Shown here piece after piece: positions 1 to 4,945 of a stretch of 6,262 nucleotides of DNA (the stretch's first letter is position 1; each line of letters begins with the position of its first letter). The DNA is taken from contig CAKTFS010000057.1 of NCBI GenBank assembly GCA_934561115.1, forward strand, positions 1 to 6,262, written 5' to 3'. The position numbers and the translations under genes are program-made. The stretch is from an uncultured Faecalibacterium sp. Its GTDB lineage: Bacteria; Bacillota; Clostridia; Oscillospirales; Ruminococcaceae. Under the pieces are notes generated by a model. It was not told the origin of the DNA. It did no database searches and was given only the letters and a program-made list of their open reading frames with translations.

Positions 1-863
1 GGCTGGGTCAGCACCTCCGGGTCGCCGGGCTTATAGATATGGGTCTTGGTCAGGCGGCGCATGGTGTCCTCGTGGTTGCGGCTGGCGTAGGCGGTGTACA
101 GGATATCCATCACGTTCAGCTGGGAAAGGCGGGAGGACATGGCACCGTTGCGGAACAGGCTCTCGTTGGCGGCCACATACAGCACATGGTCGGCCAGCTG
201 CGCCACCTCGGAGGGGTAGTAGCGGGTCACCGCGATCACCGGTGCGCCGCCCGCCTTCATCTCCTTGATGCACTGGATCATCTCCATGGTCTGCCCGGAG
301 TAGGAGAACACGATGCCCACGTCCTGTGCGGTGGCGTTGCGCGCCTGCAGGATCTGCGAGTGGGAGTCCTCGTTGACCACGCAGGGCTTGTCCAGCCGCA
401 GGAATTTCAGGTAGGTGTCCTTGGCAACGCACAGCGAGGAGCCGATGCCGAACAACAGCACCGTGCGCGCGTTGGCGATCAGCTCCACGCACTGCTCCAG
501 CTCGTCCAGCAAAAGCAGCCGCTGGGTGTCCAGCAGGCTCTGGATGTTCTTGTGGGTCACCTTGTCCACGATCTCCTGCAGGCTGTCCTGCGGGGTGATG
601 TCCTTTTCCCGGTGGCTGCCGTTCTCGCCAAGGGTGGCAAGCTCCAGCGTCAGGGCGTGGCGCAGCTCTTTGTAGCCCTGAAAGCCGATCACACGGCAGA
701 TGCGCACCACGCTGGAAGGGGAGGAAAAGGAGCGCCGCGCCAGATCCCGGATGGTGAGGGTGGTGGTCTCGTCCGGGTTCTCCAGAATGAACTGTGCGAT
801 CTGCCGCTCGGTGCTGCTGAGGGAGGGCTGCACCTCCCGCAGGCGTAAAAGAACGTTCTGCAT
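1..863 (-). CDS. murR: MurR-like RpiR-family transcriptional regulator (3' end cut by window edge)
   Basis: This gene reads from ATG 861-863 to the left edge; 287 codons are visible and no stop is reached. Family length is about 280-290, so only a few C-terminal residues are missing. Residues 1-75 form the RpiR-type helix-turn-helix, with the typical run TERQIAQFIL, TIRDLARRSFSSPSSVVR and GFQGYKELR. Residues about 125-265 form a SIS sugar-phosphate domain, with FGIGSS (138-143), FSYSGQT (186-192) and the family signature ending in FRNGAMSSR (237-245). The start is supported by AGAGG at 871-875, 7 nt upstream. It is divergent from murQ-murP-mupG, so it most likely controls that operon and itself, with MurNAc-6P or another amino-sugar phosphate as the probable effector. 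The family call is secure. The name murR rests on gene context, and I cannot tell from sequence whether it represses or activates. Confidence 0.9.
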   Translation of the reverse strand, partial: MQNVLLRLREVQPSLSSTERQIAQFILENPDETTTLTIRDLARRSFSSPSSVVRICRVIGFQGYKELRHALTLELATLGENGSHREKDITPQDSLQEIVDKVTHKNIQSLLDTQRLLLLDELEQCVELIANARTVLLFGIGSSLCVAKDTYLKFLRLDKPCVVNEDSHSQILQARNATAQDVGIVFSYSGQTMEMIQCIKEMKAGGAPVIAVTRYYPSEVAQLADHVLYVAANESLFRNGAMSSRLSQLNVMDILYTAYASRNHEDTMRRLTKTHIYKPGDPEVLTQ

Positions 864-870
864 AAAGATA

Positions 871-875
871 CCTCT
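871..875 (-). promoter_or_regulatory. Ribosome binding site of the RpiR-family regulator
   Basis: Read on the minus strand, AGAGG lies 7 nt before ATG 861-863. It fixes the regulator's start; no better in-frame start with a Shine-Dalgarno sequence is seen upstream. Confidence 0.65.
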
Positions 876-942
876 GTTGTATTTCAGGATGGATTGAACA
901 AGCTGCACAAAAAAGTCATACTTGGAAGCAAAAATTTCAAAA

Positions 943-965
943 ACAATGCTTGCATAAAACATTGT
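943..965. promoter_or_regulatory. Inverted repeat, possible second operator site
   Basis: ACAATG (943-948) and CATTGT (960-965) form a perfect 6-bp inverted repeat with an 11-bp AT-rich spacer. It covers most of the predicted -10 box and the likely start point of the regulator's promoter, a position suited to autorepression. The arms are short and AT-rich, so chance is a real alternative. Confidence 0.35.
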
Positions 966-989
966 ACCACAAAATAGTCTTTTTGTGGA
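961..989 (-). promoter_or_regulatory. Predicted sigma-A promoter for the RpiR-family regulator
   Basis: On the minus strand, TCCACA (989-984, 4 of 6 to TTGACA) and TACAAT (966-961, 5 of 6 to TATAAT) are separated by exactly 17 nt. Transcription would begin near 954, leaving a leader of roughly 90 nt. The -35 box overlaps that of the opposite-strand murQ promoter, and both inverted repeats in this region overlap this promoter, so autoregulation is likely. This is inferred from consensus matches only. Confidence 0.5.
967..988. promoter_or_regulatory. Probable operator: perfect 8-bp inverted repeat between divergent promoters
   Basis: CCACAAAA (967-974) and TTTTGTGG (981-988) are perfect inverted arms around a 6-bp centre (TAGTCT). 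The palindrome fills the spacer of the minus-strand promoter and runs into the -35 boxes of both promoters. That fits a dimeric regulator switching both transcripts from one site. The RpiR-family protein encoded next to it is the obvious candidate ligand, as regulators of this family commonly bind inverted repeats in divergent intergenic regions. The sequence shows the palindrome; binding is inferred. Confidence 0.6.
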
Positions 990-1014
990 CATTTTGTTTG
1001 AAAAAGTTTATACT
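986..1014 (+). promoter_or_regulatory. Predicted sigma-A promoter of the murQ-murP-mupG operon
   Basis: TGGACA (986-991, 5 of 6 to consensus) and TATACT (1009-1014, 5 of 6) are spaced by 17 nt, a near-ideal sigma-A promoter. The predicted start point is about 1020-1022, giving a leader of about 45 nt before the murQ start at 1066. The -35 box overlaps the right arm of the 967-988 palindrome, so a bound regulator would block polymerase. The promoter lies inside the in-frame 5' extension beginning at GTG 985, which argues that the extension is not translated. Confidence 0.65.
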
Positions 1015-1027
1015 TTGGTCACAATCA

Positions 1028-1046
1028 CGCCGCAAGGGGTGCGGCG
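1028..1046 (+). promoter_or_regulatory. GC-rich stem-loop in the murQ leader RNA
   Basis: CGCCGCA (1028-1034) pairs perfectly with TGCGGCG (1040-1046) around the 5-nt loop AGGGG. The 7-bp, almost all-GC stem would lie within about 10 nt of the transcript's 5' end and stop 6 nt before the murQ Shine-Dalgarno sequence. It has no following U-tract, so it is not a terminator. A 5' stabilising hairpin or a modulator of ribosome access are possible roles. The structure is seen; the role is inferred. Confidence 0.45.
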
Positions 1047-1052
1047 GAAACT

Positions 1053-1057
1053 GGAGG
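1053..1057 (+). promoter_or_regulatory. Ribosome binding site deciding the murQ start
   Basis: GGAGG lies 8 nt upstream of ATG 1066. This favours 1066 over the in-frame GTG at 985, which falls inside the promoter, and over the later ATG at 1087, which has no comparable site. Confidence 0.75.
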
Positions 1058-1065
1058 TGCAGGAT

Positions 1066-1974
1066 ATGGGTTTGAATCTGAGTGGGATGACCACCGAGAC
1101 CCGCAACCCGCGCACGATGCAGCTGGACCAGATGTCCCCGCTGGAGATCGTGACAGTCATGAACGAGGAGGACGCCAGGGTACCGCTGGCCATTGCCAAG
1201 TGCCTGCCGCAGATCGCGCAGGCGGTCACATGGGCGGCAGAATCCTTTGAAAAGGGCGGACGGCTGTTCTATATGGGTGCCGGTACCTCCGGCCGTTTAG
1301 GCGTGCTGGATGCCGCCGAGTGCCCACCCACCTTCGGTGTGCCGAAGGAGATGGTGGTAGGACTCATCGCCGGCGGCGAAAAAGCCTTCATCGAGGCCGT
1401 GGAGGGCGCAGAGGACAGCCGGGAGCTGGCTGTTGAGGATCTGAAGGCCCACGGCCTGACTGCAAACGACCTTGTGGTGGGCATTGCCGCCTCCGGCCGC
1501 ACGCCCTATGTGCTGGGCGGTCTGGACTATGCCAAAAGCGTGGGCTGTCACACCGCCGCCATTGCCTGCAATATCGGCAGCGCCATCGGCAAGGCCGCAG
1601 AGCTTGCCATCGAGGTGAACTGCGGCCCCGAGGTACTGACCGGCTCCACCCGGCTCAAGTCCGGCACGGCGCAGAAGCTGATCCTGAACATGATCTCCAC
1701 CGGCTCCATGGTGCGCACCGGCAAGGCCTACCAGAACCTGATGGTGGACGTGCAGCAAACCAACGAAAAGCTGCACACCCGCGCCGAAAATATCGTCATC
1801 GACGCCACCGGCGTGGAGCGGGAGAAAGCCCGCGCCGCTATTGATGCAGCGGGCGGCAGCGTAAAGACCGCCATCACCATGCTGCTGGCAGACTGCGATG
1901 CACGGGAAGCCGCCCGGCGGCTGGAACGGGCACACGGCCATGTGCGGGAAGCCATCCGGCTGGAAGTGCTGTAA
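1066..1974 (+). CDS. murQ: N-acetylmuramic acid 6-phosphate etherase MurQ
   Basis: This cytoplasmic lyase-type etherase cleaves the D-lactyl ether of MurNAc-6P to give GlcNAc-6P and D-lactate. The 302-residue product matches the usual length of about 300 (E. coli MurQ is 298). It carries the SIS-type glycine-rich loop GAGTSGRLG (71-79), LDAAECPPT (81-89), LIAGGE (100-105), EGAEDSRE (113-120), IAASGRTPYV (140-149) and LTGSTRLKSGTAQK (191-204). From my alignment, Glu85 and Glu116 correspond to E. coli Glu83 and Glu114, the residues implicated in catalysis, so the enzyme looks intact. The start at 1066 is set by GGAGG and by family length; reading from GTG 985 would add 27 unrelated residues across the promoter. 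It is first in the operon, 77 nt before the PTS gene. Confidence 0.96.
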   Translation: MGLNLSGMTTETRNPRTMQLDQMSPLEIVTVMNEEDARVPLAIAKCLPQIAQAVTWAAESFEKGGRLFYMGAGTSGRLGVLDAAECPPTFGVPKEMVVGLIAGGEKAFIEAVEGAEDSRELAVEDLKAHGLTANDLVVGIAASGRTPYVLGGLDYAKSVGCHTAAIACNIGSAIGKAAELAIEVNCGPEVLTGSTRLKSGTAQKLILNMISTGSMVRTGKAYQNLMVDVQQTNEKLHTRAENIVIDATGVEREKARAAIDAAGGSVKTAITMLLADCDAREAARRLERAHGHVREAIRLEVL

Positions 1975-2001
1975 GGCACCTTTTTACACTCAAGTTCCTT
2001 A

Positions 2002-2015
2002 GCGGCAAAGGCCGC
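2002..2015 (+). other. Small GC stem-loop between murQ and the PTS gene
   Basis: GCGGC (2002-2006) and GCCGC (2011-2015) form a perfect 5-bp stem with loop AAAG in the 77-nt gap. No U-tract follows, so it is not a terminator. It could act as an mRNA processing or stability element separating murQ from murP. The stem is short and could be incidental. Confidence 0.25.
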
Positions 2016-2035
2016 ATCGGATATACACCTGTTTT

Positions 2036-2043
2036 AAAGGAGG
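2036..2043 (+). promoter_or_regulatory. Strong ribosome binding site of murP
   Basis: AAAGGAGG, a near-perfect anti-16S match, lies 8 nt before ATG 2052. It fixes the start and suggests efficient translation of the permease, the only membrane protein in the operon. Confidence 0.75.
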
Positions 2044-2051
2044 ACCCACTT

Positions 2052-3494
2052 ATGACGAATGAAGAACTGGTCCGCGCGGCGCTGGAGAAAGTCGGCGGAA
2101 AGAGCAACGTTCTTACTGCAACCAACTGCATGACCCGTCTGCGGGTGCGTGTCAAGGAGGATGCCAAGATCGACGACGAGGGCCTGAAGGCCATCGAGGG
2201 CGTGATGGGCATCGTGCATGACCGTGCCGGCTATGTGGAGATCGTGGTCGGCCCCGGCAAGTGCCGCAAGTGCGCAGATATCTGCCGCGATATGGGCATC
2301 CCGGCGGACGCCGCCGCTTCCACCGCCAACGACTGGCAGACCAATAAGGCCGCAGTCAAGGCCGGGCAGAAGCAGAGCAAGGTCAAGGAGCTGTTCAAGA
2401 CCTTTGGCGATATCTTTATCCCCCTGATCCCGGGCGTTGTGGCCTCCGGTCTGTGCGCCGGCATCAACTCCCTGATCGGTCAGGTGGTGCCGAACTACGC
2501 CGACATCCCCGCACTGGCTCTGATCAGCACCCTGCTGGGTCTGATGAACACCTGCTTCCTTGGCTACCTGACCGCATGGGTCGGCTACCGCGCAGCGGAA
2601 AAGTTCGGCGGCACTCCCATTCTGGGCGGTATGCTGGGCATGATCACCGGTCTGGACGGCATCAACAAGATCTCCGGCATTCTGGGTCTGTTCAACGAGG
2701 CTGTGCCGCTGGATTCCATCCTGCGTGCAGGCCGCGGCGGCGTGCTGGCCGTTGTGCTGGGCGCATGGTGCCTTGTCAAGATCGAGCGCTGGGTGCGCAA
2801 GTGGATGCCCGAATCTCTGGACATCGTGTTCACCCCGCTGATCACCATGATCCTCTGCCTCGTGCCCTATATCCTGCTCATCATGCCCGCTACCGGCTAC
2901 ATTTCCACCGCTCTGTGCTGGGTGGTTGAAAAGCTGTGCATGAGCGAGAGCCTGATCGTGCGCATCATTGCCGGTTATGTTTCCACCGCTCTGTTCCTGC
3001 CCATGGTCGCTATGGGTATGCACCACGGTCTGGTGGCTCTGTACTCCGTGCAGCTGGAGACCTTCGGCTACGTTACCCTGTACCCCGCGCTGGCTATGGC
3101 TGGTGCAGGTCAGGTGGGCGCTGCCATCGCCATCTACTTCAAGGCTAAGAAGTGCGGCAACACCCGCCTGAAGAACGTTATCACCGGCGCTCTGCCCGCA
3201 GGTCTGCTGGGCATCGGCGAGCCGCTGATCTACGGCGTCACCCTGCCTATGGGCAAGCCCTTCATCAGTGCCGGTCTGGGCGCAGGCTTCGGCGGTGCCT
3301 TCGTTATGGCCATGCAGGTGGCTGCTACCGCTTGGGGTCCCTCCGGTCTGCTGGCTCTGTTCGTCATGACCGCCGGCCCGAACGGTGTGGCTGCTTCCGT
3401 TGGCTGCTACGCAGTGGGTCTGGTCATCTGCTACATCATGGGCTTTATCGTGACCAACGCAATGGTCTCTGTTGAGGACGTTGCCAATGCTTAA
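2052..3494 (+). CDS. murP: PTS EIIBC permease of the MurNAc (MurP) type
   Basis: This 480-residue membrane permease would take up MurNAc, or the MurNAc-GlcNAc disaccharide, with phosphorylation. Residues 1-85 are an EIIB domain of the glucose/sucrose superfamily, with the phospho-cysteine in NCMTRLR (Cys26). After a linker (about 90-115), residues 116-475 form a hydrophobic EIIC domain with about ten membrane segments. It carries the conserved MGMHHG (321-326) and GIGEPLIYG (387-395), a variant of the GITE motif that keeps the key Glu390. Length matches MurP (about 474). There is no EIIA domain, so phosphate must come from a separate EIIA-Glc-type protein, as in other MurP systems. Substrate choice is inferred from murQ and mupG on either side; alone, it could be another amino-sugar or beta-glucoside EIIBC. 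Its last 8 nt overlap mupG. Confidence 0.9.
   Translation: MTNEELVRAALEKVGGKSNVLTATNCMTRLRVRVKEDAKIDDEGLKAIEGVMGIVHDRAGYVEIVVGPGKCRKCADICRDMGIPADAAASTANDWQTNKAAVKAGQKQSKVKELFKTFGDIFIPLIPGVVASGLCAGINSLIGQVVPNYADIPALALISTLLGLMNTCFLGYLTAWVGYRAAEKFGGTPILGGMLGMITGLDGINKISGILGLFNEAVPLDSILRAGRGGVLAVVLGAWCLVKIERWVRKWMPESLDIVFTPLITMILCLVPYILLIMPATGYISTALCWVVEKLCMSESLIVRIIAGYVSTALFLPMVAMGMHHGLVALYSVQLETFGYVTLYPALAMAGAGQVGAAIAIYFKAKKCGNTRLKNVITGALPAGLLGIGEPLIYGVTLPMGKPFISAGLGAGFGGAFVMAMQVAATAWGPSGLLALFVMTAGPNGVAASVGCYAVGLVICYIMGFIVTNAMVSVEDVANA
3474..3477 (+). promoter_or_regulatory. Ribosome binding site of mupG inside murP
   Basis: GAGG lies 9 nt before ATG 3487, within the last codons of murP. It supports ATG 3487 over the in-frame TTG at 3472. 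It is weaker than the sites of murQ and murP, which fits translation coupled to murP termination at 3494. Confidence 0.5.
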
Positions 3495-4536
3495 AACGCT
3501 CGGACGGTCAGTGTATCTGACGCAGTTTGAGGAACAGCGTGCGTCGCTTTCCGCTTTTGCGGCAGGCGGCGCGCCTGTTTTTATCTCACTGCATATCAGC
3601 GAAGAATTTGATGCCGCTTACTGCGCCCGCGTGCAGGAAATGTGCGATTTTCTCTCCGCGCAGGGCTGGCGCATTCTGGCAGACGTGTCGGAAAAGACCA
3701 TCCGGCAGTTCGGCTGCGCCGACCTGACCGCGCTGGCAAAACGGCTGCACCTGTGGGGTCTGCGGCTGGACTACGGCTTCTCGCTGGAGGAGATGTGTGC
3801 CCTTGCGCAGCAGCTGCCCGTTGCCGTCAACGCCTCCACCACCACTCCGGAGGTGGCGCGGCAGCTGGCCGCGGGCGGCGGCACGGTCATCGCCATGCAC
3901 AACTTCTACCCCCGTCCGGAGACGGGGCTTGACCCGGAATTCCTGCGCGAGAGCACTGCCGCTTTGCAGGCAGAGGGCTTGCAGGTGTACGGCTTTATCC
4001 CCGGCGACGCGTTGCTGCGCGGCCCGCTGTACGCGGGTCTGCCCACGCTGGAAGCCCACCGCACCGCTGCCCCCTCGGCAGCCTTTGCGGATTTGGCTGT
4101 GAACTACGGGCTGGACGGCATTTTTGCGGGCGACCCGGAGGTCAGCCCCCGGGAGCAGGAGTACATCCGCCACTTCTGCGCCACCGGCGAGCTCTGCCTG
4201 CCGGTCGCCCTGCGCCCCGGCTATGAGACCCTGTACGACCGCACCTTTACCTGCCGCCCGGACTCGCCCAAGGGGCTTGTGCGGTATCAGGAATCCCGGC
4301 TCTACTCCTGCTTTGGCAGCACCGTGCAGCCGGACAACTGCGCAGAGCGCCGCCGCCGCTGCGTGACCATGGATAACATCGGCTACGGCCGCTACTCCGG
4401 CGAGATCCAGCTTGTGCGCGCCGACCTGCCCGCAGACGAAAAGGTAAACGTCATCGGCGAGGTGCCCGCAGCATACGACCTGCTGCTGGACTGCATTAAG
4501 CGCGGAAAGACCTTCCGTATGGTAAAAGTACAGTAA
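3487..4536 (+). CDS. mupG: DUF871 / MupG-type 6-phospho-N-acetylmuramidase (GH170)
   Basis: The 349-residue protein has no signal peptide and should act in the cytoplasm, hydrolysing MurNAc-6P-beta-1,4-GlcNAc from the PTS to MurNAc-6P (for MurQ) and GlcNAc. Family hallmarks are the N-terminal LGRSVYL, GLRLDYGFS (91-99), a VNASTTT strand (114-120), MHNFYPRPETGL (137-148), FIPGD (170-174), GPLYAGLPTLEAHR (179-192) and AGDP (214-217). These belong to the TIM-barrel part; a smaller C-terminal domain follows from about residue 235. Length matches the family (about 350-360). ATG 3487 overlaps the end of murP by 8 nt, indicating coupling; the TTG at 3472 would add five residues without support. S. 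aureus MupG defines the function. Older databases label such proteins only as DUF871 or outer surface protein. The gene ends 1 nt before a repeat element. Confidence 0.9.
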   Translation: MLKTLGRSVYLTQFEEQRASLSAFAAGGAPVFISLHISEEFDAAYCARVQEMCDFLSAQGWRILADVSEKTIRQFGCADLTALAKRLHLWGLRLDYGFSLEEMCALAQQLPVAVNASTTTPEVARQLAAGGGTVIAMHNFYPRPETGLDPEFLRESTAALQAEGLQVYGFIPGDALLRGPLYAGLPTLEAHRTAAPSAAFADLAVNYGLDGIFAGDPEVSPREQEYIRHFCATGELCLPVALRPGYETLYDRTFTCRPDSPKGLVRYQESRLYSCFGSTVQPDNCAERRRRCVTMDNIGYGRYSGEIQLVRADLPADEKVNVIGEVPAAYDLLLDCIKRGKTFRMVKVQ

Positions 4537-4537
4537 A

Positions 4538-4718
4538 AACCCTCTCAGTCATCTCGCTTTGCTCGATGCCAGCTCCCCCGAAAGGGGGAGCTTTTTGCAT
4601 CTGTCGGTCAGCACAAATAAAGCTCCCCCTGAGAGGAAAGACTTCCCCCGCTCCGGGGGAAGATGTCGCGCAGCGACAAAAGGGGGAATCTGGCGAACGA
4701 AGTGAGCCTGAGAGGGTT
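4538..4718. repeat. 181-bp MITE-like interspersed repeat with 11-bp terminal inverted repeats
   Basis: AACCCTCTCAG (4538-4548) and CTGAGAGGGTT (4708-4718) are perfect inverted ends. Similarity continues inward: after each end, a small imperfect hairpin is followed by CCAG then C-rich sequence. Inside are hairpins at 4571-4592, 4642-4662 (CTTCCCCC with GGGGGAAG) and 4664-4678 (TGTCGC with GCGACA). CCCCCT (4625-4630) can also pair with AGGGGG (4681-4686), enclosing the last two. An inner CTGAGAGG (4629-4636) repeats part of an end, suggesting a composite element. It has no coding capacity and no clear target duplication. I recall similar CCCTCTCAG-ended repeats as common in Faecalibacterium-type genomes; that is memory, not a search. 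Confidence 0.65.
4571..4596 (+). terminator. Intrinsic terminator of the murQ-murP-mupG operon
   Basis: AGCTCCCCC (4571-4579) pairs perfectly with GGGGGAGCT (4584-4592) around a GAAA tetraloop of the stable GNRA class. The last T of the stem plus TTTT (4593-4596) gives a run of five U in the RNA. It starts 34 nt after the mupG stop, a typical distance. The hairpin lies inside the repeat element, so the element appears to provide the operon's terminator. Confidence 0.75.
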
Positions 4719-4732
4719 CGTTCCAAACCCTC
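4712..4732. repeat. Hairpin formed by the right repeat end and an adjacent inverted copy
   Basis: GAGGGTT (4712-4718, the outer part of the right terminal repeat) pairs with AACCCTC (4726-4732) across a 7-nt loop. The outer copy also gives AAACCCTC as an 8-bp direct repeat with the left edge (4537-4544). This could be a remnant of a second element or part of a longer repeat unit. Confidence 0.4.
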
Positions 4733-4737
4733 CCGTG

Positions 4738-4777
4738 AAAATAGGATAGCGGAGCGTCCGCAGACGCTCCGCTATCC
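4738..4777 (-). terminator. Perfect 15-bp hairpin, probable terminator of the MATE gene
   Basis: GGATAGCGGAGCGTC (4744-4758) and GACGCTCCGCTATCC (4763-4777) form a perfect 15-bp stem with loop CGCA. On the minus strand it is followed by TATTTT (4743-4738), so it can terminate transcription coming from the MATE gene about 170 nt upstream. The plus-strand side (CCGAAATTATAAAT) is A-rich rather than T-rich, so termination in that direction is unlikely. Such a long perfect stem is unusual and may also be a separate repeat unit. Confidence 0.6.
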
Positions 4778-4942
4778 CGAAATTATAAATAATGATTCCG
4801 CTGAATATGCGCAAAGTGCAACGACGACGACCGCCGCCAGCGGCGGAAACAGGGAGGAGTTGTTGGGGCAGCGGCCAGCAAGACGCAAGTGCCGCCCAAG
4901 GCACGAAGCGGATGCTGGGTGCCGCAACCCGATAGCGGAGCG
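4745..4942. repeat. 12-bp direct repeat GATAGCGGAGCG
   Basis: GATAGCGGAGCG at 4745-4756, inside the left arm of the 15-bp hairpin, recurs at 4931-4942 just beyond the MATE stop codon (4946-4948). Its inverse complement also forms most of the right arm (4765-4776), making three copies in 200 bp. The intervals between copies are not part of the repeat. A duplicated or decayed repeat element is the likely source. Confidence 0.5.
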
Positions 4943-4945
4943 CAT
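4778..4945. other. Non-coding stretch downstream of the MATE gene
   Basis: I see no convincing gene here. It starts AT-rich (4779-4810) and becomes GC-rich. It contains a perfect CCGCCGC/GCGGCGG palindrome (4831-4846, 2-nt centre), GCGGC/GCCGC arms (4871-4875 and 4891-4895) and a short GGGT/ACCC hairpin (4917-4930). Open frames across it have no start signal or recognisable family. It is most likely the 3' untranslated region of the MATE transcript, possibly with remnants of repeats. Confidence 0.5.

Noticed and set aside
39..848. Long plus-strand open frame over the regulator region.
   Set aside because: It is antisense to the RpiR-family gene. Its composition is rich in His, Gln, Val and Gly with no recognisable domain, as expected for the shadow of a GC-rich gene.
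1966..1985. Possible intrinsic terminator or attenuator after murQ (GTGC/GCAC with a following T5).
   Set aside because: The stem is only 4-5 bp, includes the murQ stop codon and is separated from the T-run by a C. It is too weak to call, and the downstream genes clearly belong to the same unit.
2034..3026. 330-codon minus-strand open frame opposite the PTS gene.
   Set aside because: It is antisense to a clear EIIBC permease, is rich in His, Gln, Asp and Ala and has no family motif. It is a GC-driven shadow frame.
4538..4732. CRISPR array suggested by several short repeats.
   Set aside because: The repeated pieces are inverted and unevenly spaced, with no regular repeat-spacer pattern. The MITE-like reading explains them better.
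4782..4810. TATAAT on the minus strand (4787-4782) as a promoter.
   Set aside because: At 17 nt spacing the -35 position reads GCATAT, a poor match, and no gene lies directly downstream before the hairpin. It is probably just AT-rich DNA.
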